Shown piece after piece: positions 40,843 through 52,100 of a DNA stretch of 64,000 nt. This DNA is from Spongilla lacustris (taxonomy: Eukaryota > Porifera > Demospongiae > Spongillida > Spongillidae): positions 276,001 to 340,000 of the forward strand of contig OX442418.1 of NCBI GenBank assembly GCA_949361645.1, written 5' to 3'. Made by a program: the position numbers and the translations under genes. Numbering within the stretch: the stretch's first letter is position 1; each line of letters opens with the position of its first letter. Below the pieces are notes generated by a model that saw only the letters and a list, made by a program, of their open reading frames with translations, did not search any database and was not told where the DNA came from.

Positions 40843-42249
40843 CTACACAGTGCACGTGCTTTTAACCTCCGTCGCCGATATTCTCCCGCGACACGATGGA
40901 GTTCCGCAATGACAGTCGAACTGCTTCATCGTCACGTCACGAAAGGTAGCAAAATCTATCGTCAGCTGTTCCGAGCGTTGTATATCACGCGCAGCTATGC
41001 AATGCGGAGCAGCAAATACGAGATTCGGTTCGCAAGAATGTGTTAATGGACGCAATTTTTTGTGGTTGCTCTCCCAAATTACGTGCACGTGAGCGTCGCT
41101 GCTCCCCGTGGTTATCGAAAACGGTTTCCCCTCGTCAGCAAATACCACCGACCCCTTCTCAATAGGGCACGCAGCAATAAGATAGTATCCCTTTGTGGGC
41201 TCGAAAGTCACCTTGTACAGCGGCTGACGTTTCTTATGAGTGAGAAAAGCGGTGTCGATGAGCGCTGTGATAAAGTCACGGTGAGTGAACTCCTGGTTAA
41301 AGCGTAATATCCAATCTGCGCCGCCCTCTGACCCCGGGGGAAACAGGACCCCTGCATTAGGATTGATTTCCAGAAAGTACACTTCGTTCGTTGTGCGGTC
41401 TATGCGTAGATCACTTCTCCCATAGCCTACGCCGCCGAGGATCGCCTCAAACGCTACTTTGCCGACCCTGTCGATTTCCGCGCGAGCCGGATCGTCGTCG
41501 GGCACGAGTACCCATCGCATACCCTCCTCGTAATCCTTCCACTTGAGGTCAAAATGTTTGAAGTCCTCGCCGGGCTGAAAGTTAATGCGGACGGGCGGGA
41601 GGACCTTCGTGCCGTTTGGTGTGGCCACGGCAAGTACTGTCACCTCATCCCCGACGATGAATTCCTCTACCAGAGCACAATTGTACTTCTTTACAAACGC
41701 CGACAGCTCTTGAGTGAGGTCCTCCAACGTCCCGCACTTGCTAGTGCGGGTCATGCCCATGGAGTCATGGCTTTGCGGGTGTTTAACTATAAGCGGGTAT
41801 TTTAAACCGGACGTTAGCTGGCGCAACTCCTCCTCTGACGGAACGTCCTGTACAAGAAAGAAATTCGGCGTCTTGATGTTGTTGTAGTACGCAATCATCT
41901 TCATGTCTGGCTTAGAGCGACCATAATGGCCCAAGTCTACCCCAGTGAACGGGACATTCAGCTCCTCGAGAGCGCGCACGATATCTTCCCCAGCGCAGTC
42001 CTCGTCCATCGCCCCGTCACAGACGTTAAAGAACACGTCGAATTTCTTGGAATGAACGAGGCTGCGTATGTCGCGATAGGAACTAGCCTTTCTAATGAGG
42101 ATAGTCTCGAACGTGTAGGGACTGTCCTCCTCGGACATGAAGTACGCAGGGGAGGAGTCAAAGCTGTCTATGACCTTGAGTTCACTCGTGCTTGATTCGT
42201 AACAGTTCGTAAGCACGGCGACGCGGATCTTGTTTCGCTTCTCTTCCAT
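40843..42249 (-). CDS. ATP-grasp ligase domain fused to SET/post-SET domain
   Basis: 468 residues in one exon from the ATG at 42247-42249. Residues about 10-325 match D-alanine-D-alanine-ligase-like ATP-grasp proteins: an N-terminal FFNVCDG and VPFTGVDL fold, the ATP-binding lysine stretch KYPLIVKHPQSHDSMGM, EEFIVGDEVTVLAV, and the metal-binding YFLEINPNAGV. Residues about 345-460 form a SET domain: GYYLIAACPIEKGSVVF, the SAM-binding THSCEPNLVF, LTIDFATF and post-SET CHCGTPSCRG. The usual SET tyrosine after ID is phenylalanine here. An ATP-dependent carboxylate-amine ligase and a lysine methyltransferase would thus sit on one chain; substrate unknown. Intronless while both neighbours are intron-rich, so bacterial ancestry of the ligase part or retrocopying is possible. 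Confidence 0.9.
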   Translation of the reverse strand: MEEKRNKIRVAVLTNCYESSTSELKVIDSFDSSPAYFMSEEDSPYTFETILIRKASSYRDIRSLVHSKKFDVFFNVCDGAMDEDCAGEDIVRALEELNVPFTGVDLGHYGRSKPDMKMIAYYNNIKTPNFFLVQDVPSEEELRQLTSGLKYPLIVKHPQSHDSMGMTRTSKCGTLEDLTQELSAFVKKYNCALVEEFIVGDEVTVLAVATPNGTKVLPPVRINFQPGEDFKHFDLKWKDYEEGMRWVLVPDDDPARAEIDRVGKVAFEAILGGVGYGRSDLRIDRTTNEVYFLEINPNAGVLFPPGSEGGADWILRFNQEFTHRDFITALIDTAFLTHKKRQPLYKVTFEPTKGYYLIAACPIEKGSVVFADEGKPFSITTGSSDAHVHVIWESNHKKLRPLTHSCEPNLVFAAPHCIAARDIQRSEQLTIDFATFRDVTMKQFDCHCGTPSCRGRISATEVKSTCTV

Positions 42250-42524
42250 ATTCAAACTGACCACCTAGGGATGGAAGCACGCATGTGTTAGGTCTGCAAC
42301 AAAGTACATCAAGTAAGGAACACGCTTCTAGATACCACCCCTGATCGTACTAGTACCGTGCCACTGTCTGTTTATAAAGGTTACCTTTTCGATCGCACAG
42401 CCCAGTTAGCCTGTCACGTGCTTATATAACGATTCAGTGATGGGCGGACCTGACATGCATGGCACGTGCGCGTGCAATGAATATCCGTAAACTGGCAAAC
42501 GTTCCAAATATTAAAAAAAAACAT

Positions 42525-42670
42525 TCCATGCTCCTTATCATAAGGTGACCATGCTCCTAATCATAAGGTGACCATGCTCCTAATCATAAGGTGACCATGA
42601 TCCTGACCATAAAGTGACCATGCTCCTAACCATAAGGTGACCATGCTCCTAATCATAAGGTGACCATGAT
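42525..42670 (+). repeat. 23-bp tandem repeat, forward arm
   Basis: Six copies of AAGGTGACCATGCTCCTAAT plus CAT. Confidence 0.93.
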
Positions 42671-42705
42671 GTGAGCCCTCCATTTGCAATCACTGCCTAT
42701 ATGTA

Positions 42706-43252
42706 GGCTGGTCACCTTATGATTAGGAGCATGGTCACCTTATGATTAGGAGCATGGTCACTTTATGATTAGGATCATGGACACCTATATAGGTCAGGAT
42801 CATGGTCACCTTATGATTAGGAGCATGGTCACCTTATGATTAGGAGCATGGTCACCTTATGATTAGGAGCATGGTCACCTTATGATTAGGAGCATGGTCA
42901 CCTTATGATTAGGAGCATGGTCACCTTATGATTAGGAGCATGGTCACCTTATGATTAGGAGCATGGTCACCTTATGATTAGGAGCATGGTCACCTTATGG
43001 TTAGGATCATGGTCACCTTATGTTTAGGAGCATGATCACCTTATGGTTAGGAGCGTGGTCACCTTATGATTAGGAGCATGGTCACTTTATGATTAAAATC
43101 ATGGACACCTATATAGGTCAGATGGTCACCTTATGATTAGGATCATGGACACCTATATAGGTTAGGATCATGGTCACCTTATGATTAGGAGCATGGTCAC
43201 CTATATAGGTTAGGATCATGGTCACCTTATGATTAGGAGCATGGTCACCTTT
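42706..43252 (+). repeat. 23-bp tandem repeat, inverted arm
   Basis: About 22 copies of the reverse complement of the 42525-42670 unit (CACCTTATGATTAGGAGCAT). ACACCTATATAGGT palindromes are interspersed. Confidence 0.94.
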
Positions 43253-44163
43253 TTTTTTTTTCAAGATCACTAGAATCCAGCTTGACCAAGAAGAGTCCAT
43301 GTAAAAATCTTGGCTGGCCAAGACTTTTATATGGACTGTTGGTCAAGACTTGTCTGACTATGTGCCTCACAACTTCACTATGCATGCATACATACCCATT
43401 ACCCTGTCATCTTAATGGAAACTGGCCTAGAAAGTTCTGCAGCAGATCCACAGTAATACATGCTTGGCTAGCTGGTTATGCAAGCTTCTCTGAACTGAAT
43501 GTGCATGTTATGATATTTGCTCAGTTTTATTTTTATGTTCCTTCCAGAATTGTTCAATGGAGAACTGATGCATAGTGATAGAATCCAGAACTCCCAGCTG
43601 GAGTTATGCAGCAAATGTTGCTGCTTATGCAGCTGTCACTTTTGTACTTGATGGCAGAACGAAGCCGGATAGCATGCAGTTAGTTGAGAGGCTCCTGCAT
43701 GTACAGTGCAGAGCTAGGGAAAGGAGCAGAGATTCTCAGCCAGTATTTGATCAGTCCGGACTATTACTCACATCTGCACATTAATTAACAGTTCAACATG
43801 TTCAATATATGTAAGTGTATGATACATGACGTCAGTGTATACATGACGAGTGTGCGTGCATTATTCATTATTGAACCCTGTGGGGATAGTAGTTGCATTC
43901 GCGCACGGCCAACACATCTACATATTCTATTTGGGCGTAATTCCTCACCCCATATAACTATGCTTTGATAGTACCGGTAATACATGTAGACAAAACGTTA
44001 CGTATTGGGTAGATGCGTGCTCCCGCGAATCATTCAGCCGCATAGTCCATTCACTTCCTCATTCAGCGGCACTACAAATTAATCAACCGTGTTACGTCCG
44101 TATATCTCTACATCCATTTGGAGCGGAGTATGCGGGCACATCGGGGTTGCCAGTAAAGCTACC

Positions 44164-46076
44164 ATGTCGGACAGCCCCGAAGAAGAGATCTCAGTAGGTG
44201 AGTTCTTACGTGACATGTGGTTTGATCCGGTAAGGATCCGATAACACTAGATTAGGCCACTTGTCTTTGGTCCTGTGGTCCTATCGCCGGTCGGATAGGA
44301 CCTCGATGGGACTACAGTACGTGTACGATATTTTGTGTGATGCGTGTAGTTGTAGAACGTCCCCCGCTGTTCGCATGAGTCTCCTGCACAGGGCTGATCG
44401 CTTGGGAAGCTACTAACCGCAGCTTGAGTACCGTGGGTAGTAATTATTACCGTGGGTGTGTGTGGGTATTGTCGCGGCCTGGGGGCGGGCGCCCCGGTTA
44501 CTGGTGGGCGGAGGACAAGAGAGGTCTGGTGGATAATTAGCGTGGGCGTGTTCACACTTAGCACTCATAGCACTCGGGTGGGTGTGAAGTAAAACCTTTT
44601 CGGTCTGTTGTGACTGTTGTCAGTTTGTCCAAGGAGGTGTTTGAACACAACTAGTGCTGTTGTGGCAAAGGAAGGGAGAGGGAAGGGAAGGGGGAGGAGG
44701 AGCTGTGATATGGTGCAGCTGATAGCAGGATGTGGCTATGATGTGGCTATGTGATCACATCTGGTTTGAGGTTTGTATGTTACAATGTGTGCAGGTTTGA
44801 TGTTACAATGTGTGCAGGTGTGTGGTAGGGGAGGGTGTGTGTATGCTAGAGAGGGTGTGTGTGTGTGGTAGGGATAGTGTTTAATAGGGTGTGTGTGATA
44901 GGGGTGTGGTAGGGCATGTGTGTGTGGTGAGGTATGTGTGGAGTAAGAAGGAATAGGGAGAGGTGATGTAATCATGTCCTTATAAGGACATAGTCATGTA
45001 TAGCTGTTACTATTCCACAGAGCAGATGGAGGAGGATGGAGAGGAGGGGGAGCACATGGACGAGACACTGACCAATGGCCCCGCCTCCCTGGTGGTTGTA
45101 GGTAGGTCATCACCATATCCTAGGGTATCCTAGGGTATCCAAGTTGGCTATTGTTGTTCTGTCAAAAAAAAAAGAACTATATGTGTTGGCTATACATAGC
45201 TATGGGGAGAGTACGTATTGGCTATATGTGTGTGTGTCAACATGTGGCTTTGATGGAGACCAACTGTGTGTGTACAATAACAGGACTTCATTGACTTCCT
45301 CCCACACCTCCCATCATTGTTATGATAAGGTTTCCCCTGAGTGAAAAGATGATTTGGAAGCGTGGGTGGTAGTGATGATGATGTAAGCATTTAGGACAAC
45401 CAGGTGTGCTTGTAAGGGCTTAGGGAGGAGAGTTGTTGGTAGGGCCAAGGTGCTCTATTTGGAGATGAAGCCTCATGTAGAGGCTGGTATTTTTTGTTGC
45501 AGTCACAGCAACCCCTGAGCCAGACCAAAGCATGCCTGGATATTTGTCCTCCCTCCCTCCCTCCCTCCCTCCCTCCCTCCCTCCCTCCCTCCCTCCCTCC
45601 CTCCCTCCCTCCCTCCCTCCCTCCCTCCCTCCCTCCCTCCCTCCCTCCCTCCCTCCCTCCCTCCCTCCCTCCCTCCCTCCCTCCCTCCCTCCCTCCCTCC
45701 CTCCCTCCCTCCCTCCCTCCCTCCCTCCCTCCCTCCCTCCCTCCCTCCCTCCCTCCCTCCCTCCCTCCCTCCCTCCCTCCCTCTTTATAATATCTTCCAA
45801 ATCTTCACCACTCAATCTTCCTCAGACAATTCAGACTCTGACAGTGAAAGAACACAGTAAGTGCGCATGTGTGTGTGTGCATGTGCGTGTGTATATGTGT
45901 GTGTGTGCGCGTGCATGTATATGTGTGTGTATATGTGTGTGTGTACATGTGTGTGGTGTGTGTGTGTGCACATATTTATGCACGTCATGATTTGTACAAA
46001 AACATTGTTGGGCAAAACAGGAGTGGTGTGGGTTAAGGTTTATTCACACACACATACACACACACGCACGCACACA

Positions 46077-46175
<99 letters not shown>

Positions 46176-49100
46176 GGTCTCCAGCTGCACCCAGCAGTCA
46201 GGCCATTCCTCTTGGCCTGGACACTAAGAGGATGTTGGCCAACAGGCTGCGTGTTCACCAGACATGTGGGTCACCTTTGCCCATCCCTCCTCCCCAGCCC
46301 TCTGTATTACCCTCCTCCCCAGCCATATATTTTCTCCTCCTCCCCATTTCACCCTCCTCCCCAGCCTTCCATCTTCACCCTCCTCCCCATTCCTCCACTC
46401 TCCTGTATGTCTTGCCTCCTCCCCAGTGTCCGACAGCTCTACTCTCAAGGCAAAGCTACAACGTCAGAAACATGGCCTCCATCGCCTCAGCCCCATCCCC
46501 AAGCGACATGACCTGCACACTTCTGTTGGGAGGACCAACTCTGTCGGAGCAGTGGTACCAGGTGATGGGAATAGGACCAAACATGTAGTGGTACCAGGTG
46601 ATGGGAATGGGACCAAACGTGTAGTGGTACCAGGTGATGGGAATATGTGCATGAGATTAGACATGTAGTAGTGAGAAACTAACCTGGGAAATGATGGCAG
46701 GAACTAATGGCGGGAAGCTATAGTGGGAAATGATGGCAGGAACTAATGGCGGGAAGCTATAGTGGGAAATGATGGCAGGAACTAATGGCGGGAAGCTATA
46801 GTGGGAAATGATGGCAGGAACTAATGGCGGGAAGCTATAGTGGGAAATGATGGCAGGAACTAATGGCGGGAAGCTATAGTGGGAAATGATGGCAGGGAAT
46901 GATAACTATTATAGTAACAGTAGGGATGTGACTATCACCTGAATGCACACAACACACTTAACAGTTGGAAACCAGTGCACCCTCACACCAGCACACTCAC
47001 ACCAGCACCCTCACACGAGCACCCTCACACCGGCATACTCACACCAGCACCCTCACACCGGCACCCTCACACCAGCAGCCTCACACCGGCACCCTCACAC
47101 CAGCACACTCACACCGGCACCCTCACACCAGCAGCCTCACACCAGCACCCTCACACCGGCACACTCACACCAGCACCCTCACACCAGCACCCTCACACCA
47201 GCACCCTCACACCGGCACCCTCACACCGGCACCCTCACACCGGCACCCTCACACCAGCACCCTCACACCAGCACACTCACACCAGCACCCTCACACCAGC
47301 ACCCTCACACCAGCACACTCACACCGGCACCCTCACACCAGCACCCTCACACCAGCACACTCACACCAGCACCCTCTCACCGGCACCCTCACACCAGCAC
47401 CCTCACACCAGCACACTCACACCAGCACACTCACACCAGCACACTCACACCAGCACACTCACACCAGCACACTCACACCAGCACACTCACACCAGCACCC
47501 TCACACCAGCACCCTCACACCAGCACACTCACACCAGCACACTCACACCAGCACACTCACACCAGCACACTCACACCAGCACACTCACACCAGCACCCTC
47601 ACACCAGCACACTCACACCAGCACACTCACACCAGCACACTCACACCAGCACACTCACACCAGCACACTCACACCAGCAGCCTCACACCAGCACACTCAC
47701 ACCAGCACACTCACACCAGCACACTCACACCAGCACACTCACACCAGCACCCTCACACCAGCACCCTCACACCAGCACACTCACACCAGCACCCTCACAC
47801 CAGCACCCTCTCACCGGCACCCTCACACCAGCACACTCACACCAGCACCCTCTCACCGGCACCCTCACACCAGCACCCTCACACCAGCACACTCACACCA
47901 GCACACTCACACCAGCACACTCACACCAGCACACTCACACCAGCACACTCACACCAGCACACTCACACCAGCACCCTCACACCAGCACCCTCACACCAGC
48001 ACACTCACACCAGCACACTCACACCAGCACACTCACACCAGCACACTCACACCAGCACACTCACACCAGCACACTCACACCAGCACCCTCACACCAGCAC
48101 ACTCACACCAGCACACTCACACCAGCACACTCACACCAGCACACTCACACCAGCAGCCTCACACCAGCACACTCACACCAGCACACTCACACCAGCACAC
48201 TCACACCAGCACACTCACACCAGCACCCTCACACCAGCACCCTCTCACCGGCACCCTCACACGCTTATGTTCATCACTTCTTCCTCCTCCCCACTCCACT
48301 CATCCATTAGATGCTGTACCAGTACCAAATCAGGTGCTATGGAAACGTGCAGGGGAATCCCCTAGGGCCTCCACATCACAAGACATGTCAGATGACTCCG
48401 CCCACAAGGCTCCCCTATTATTCCCTTCAGTACCTGCTCCCACATCAGCTCCTCGCCTTTCAATTCCCCAGTTCCCAGGCCTTACTCCCCTCTTGCAGTC
48501 AACCTCATGGCTGACGGCTCAGGGGCTCATCCCATCCCAGGAGCAGCTGGAAGCCATGCATAAGCACCAGCTGGAGCTCCTGTCAATCCTGGAACACCAG
48601 AAGCAGGCCACACCCCAGGCCACACCCCAGGCCACGCCCCAGGCACCAGCAGACATGTTCCCTTTTGTGTGGCCTCTTGGCCAGATGCCACTTCTACAGA
48701 TGCCACTTGCAGCCCAGTCCAAGACCCCACCCACTGCCCCACCCACCACACCAAGCAGTACCTCTGACCCCGTGCCAACCACAGGTACATCTGACCACAC
48801 CTCCAGCCACCTCCCCCTGAGGGGAAGTTACTCTGCCCCAGGGGTGCAAACCCTTCCAAACATGCCCCCCGGGGGCTCACTTGACCCCCAGTACGAGCTC
48901 CTGTTGAGGCAGTTCCAGCTGCAGCACCAGGGGATCCTGCTACAGCAGCAGCAGCTGTACCAGCAGTACATGGAGCAGCAGCAGCGGATGATGCAGCAGG
49001 CCATAATGGAGCGCAAGCATCTGGAGGAGCAGCAGAGGAAGCTAGCCACGCTACACCTGCAGCAGCAGCAACAGCTGCAGAAGCAGCAACAATTCCTCCG

Positions 49101-52100
49101 CAAGATGCAGGAGCAACAGCTGCTGCAGTGGCAACGACAGCTGCTCATGGCTCAAAGCCTCTCCTTGCAGAGGCAACCCCAGCCTCTAAACAAGCAGGGG
49201 CTTCCCCAGCAGGGGCTTCCCCTGCACGCCTCCAGTGGTAATGGAGGGGAGGGGACAGAGCACATTGTGCTTCCTTACCCCTCCAAGATGGCCACCTCAA
49301 CACCAGAGATGCTCTCCGCTGAAAGAGGACATAGCCCCGCCCACACCCCCAAGGCCCTCACCCCCACCAATAGCCACGAGGGCAATGGTCACTACTCCCC
49401 CAGCGTGGGCAGCCCCCTGGCCTCGGAGGGGGGCCACTCCGAGGGAGGGGGGTGTGGCACAGGCCTGGTGTATGATGCCATGATGCTGAAGCACTGCTGC
49501 ACTTGTGGGGGTGCCCATCCAGAACACCCCGGAAGACTGCAAAGCATATGGGCACGCCTCCATGAGACCAGAGTGGTGCAGAACTGCAAGGTGGGTGTGG
49601 TTATGTGTGTGTGTATGCTTGTGTGTGTGCTTGTGTGTGTGTGCTTGTGTGTGTGTGCTTGTGTGTGTGTGTGTTTGTGTGTGTGCTTGTGTGTGTGTGC
49701 TTGTGTGTGTGTGCTTGTGTGTGTGTGCTTGTGTGTGTGTGCTTGTGTGTGTGCTTGTGTGTGTGTGCTTGTGTGTTCTTGTGTGTGTCCTTGTGTGTGT
49801 GCTTGTGTGTGTGCTTGTGTGTATGTGGTTGTGTGTGTGTGCTTGTGTGTGCTTGTGTGTGTGCTTGTGTGCGTGCTTGTGTGCGTGCTTGTGTGTGTGT
49901 GCTTGTGTGTGTGTGCTTGTGTGTGTGTGCTTGTGTGTGTGCTTGTGTGTATGTGCTTGTGTGTTCTTGTGTGTGTCCTTGTGTGTGTGCTTGTGTGAGC
50001 TTGTGTGTGTGTGCTTGTGTGTGTGTGCTTGTGTGTGTGCTTGTGTGTGTGCTTGTGTGTGCGTGCTTGTGTGTGCGTGCTTGTGTGTGTCCTTGTGTGT
50101 GTGCTTGTGTGTGCTTGTGTGTGTGCTTGTGTGTGTGCTTGTGTGCGTGCTTGTGTGTGGTTGTGTGTGTGTGCTTGTGTGTGCTTGTGTGCGTGCTTGT
50201 GTGTATGTGGTTGTGTGTGTGTGCTTGTGTGTGCTTGTGTGTGTGCTTGTGTGCGTGCTTGTGTGTGTGTGCTTGTGTGTGTGTGCTTGTGTGTGTGTGC
50301 TTGTGTGTGTGCTTGTGTGTATGTGCTTGTGTGTTCTTGTGTGTGTCCTTGTGTGTGTGCTTGTGTGTGCTTGTGTGTGTGTGCTTGTGTGTGTGTGCTT
50401 GTGTGTGTGCTTGTGTGTGTGCTTGTGTGTGCGTGCTTGTGTGTGCGTGCTTGTGTGTGTGTGCTTGTGTGTATGTGGTTGTGTGTGTGCTTGTGTGTGT
50501 GCTTGTGTGTGTGCTTGTGCGTGCTTGTGTGTGTGTTGTCTTGTACATATGTGGTTTGGTGTCTGTATTTGTGTGTCAGTTTAAATTAAGCGTCTACAAT
50601 GGTTGTGTTGGCTTCCCCTTGGCAGAGGTTGCGGGCAAGGAAGGCACAGTTGAGTGAGCTACAAGCCATCCATAGCGAACACCACACCAAGCTCTATGGC
50701 CGACCTAGCCAGAAGAAGCCAGGTGTGGATAAGAAGGCTAACCAAGGTGTGTGGGTGTGTGGGGGGTGGGGTGTGTGGGGGTGTGTGTGGTGTGTGGGTG
50801 TGTGTGGGGGTGTTGTGAAGGTGAGGTGTGTGTGAGGTGTGTGTGTATGTGAGGTGTGTGTGTGAGTTGTGTGGTGTGAGGTGTGTGAGGTGTGAGGTGT
50901 GTACTATCATATCTCTGGTCTCCTTGCAGATACTTGCAGATCTTTCCTCCAGCTGTCCTGTGGAGGTGTTGGGGTGAGTCATGTGATCCCAAGGTTTGGT
51001 CATGTGATGATCACCTGACCTCATCAGGTGGACCAGGACACCTACTGGAATGATACTCACACCTGCAATGCCGCTAGAATGGTGGGCGTGTCCTCTGATC
51101 ACACCTAGTCATGTCACTGTTTACCTCCTCCCCAGGCTGCTGGTTGTGTTATAGAATTGGCAGAAAAGGTAGCCTCTGGAGAAGTGAAGAACGGCTTTGC
51201 CTTTGTCAGGCCCCCAGGGCACCACGCACTGCCTAACCAAGCCATGTAAGTGACCTCTTGCCCACACCACCTGCTCATTGTCCCTCCTCCCCATCCCCCT
51301 CCCCATCCCTCCTCCCCAGGGCCTTTTGCTACTTCAACAATGTGGCCCTCGCTGCAAAGACATTGGTAGCCAAGAGCAAGAGAGTTCTGATAGTGGACTG
51401 GGTATGCTCCTCCCCAGGCCCTTAAGGAGTAATATTAAATACTTATGCTGTTTTAAAGATGCAATGATGTTTTGATACCATAGCGATTTTCTACAAGGTT
51501 CCTTTTAAAAATTGCTGTTAAAGCAAGCACATTGTTCAATAGCCCACACCATTGTACGATAGCCCACACCATTGCTTAGGTATAGCCCACACCATTGCTT
51601 AGGTATGTGTATTGTAACTATGTACACTGTACACAAGGTTGGGGGCCACACAATGGCATGAGAAGGATGCTCTAGTGTCATAGATTGGAATGCTTCTCTC
51701 TGTACTATGTACTATCACACCAGCAGGATGTGTTTAGTGTACTGTAATGTTACATCCTGTTCTATATAATGCCCTTCATGTTCTAATGTTTATCTAATGC
51801 CCTTCATGTTCTAATGTTCTATCTAATGCCCTTCATGTTCTAATGTTCTATCTAATGCCCTTCATGTTCTAATGTTCTATCTAATGCCCTTCATGTTCTA
51901 ATGTTCTATCTAATGCCCTTCATGTTCTAATGTTCTATCTAATGCCCTTCATGTTCTAATGTTCTATCTAATGCCCTTCATGTATTCACAGGACATCCAT
52001 CATGGCAGTGGTACTCAACAGATTTTCTATGACAACCCAAATGTACTGTTTATCTCAATTCATCGCTATGACAATGGAACCTTCTTCCCAGGAACTGGAC

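Larger units (their letters stand above)
42250..44163. promoter_or_regulatory. HDAC4: Divergent intergenic region between the SET-fusion gene and HDAC
   Basis: 1.9 kb separates the two divergent start codons. It contains oppositely oriented tandem arrays (42525-42670 and 42706-43252), a small inverted repeat (43275-43351, CCAAGA...GGTCAAG) and an unassigned 69-codon ORF (43575-43784). No clear TATA box is seen at either start. Promoter function is inferred from position only. Confidence 0.55.

Noticed and set aside
43575..43784. Small ORF with VAAYAAVTFVLDGRTKPDS between the SET fusion and HDAC
   Set aside because: It could be an old transposon scrap, but I could not match it to any family, so it is not called as a gene.
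46943..49998. A single 1,007-codon gene starting in the minisatellite and running past exon 49590
   Set aside because: The 3' part crosses a clear donor into GT repeats, and the 5' part is pure minisatellite. Only 48311-49590 is supported as HDAC exon.
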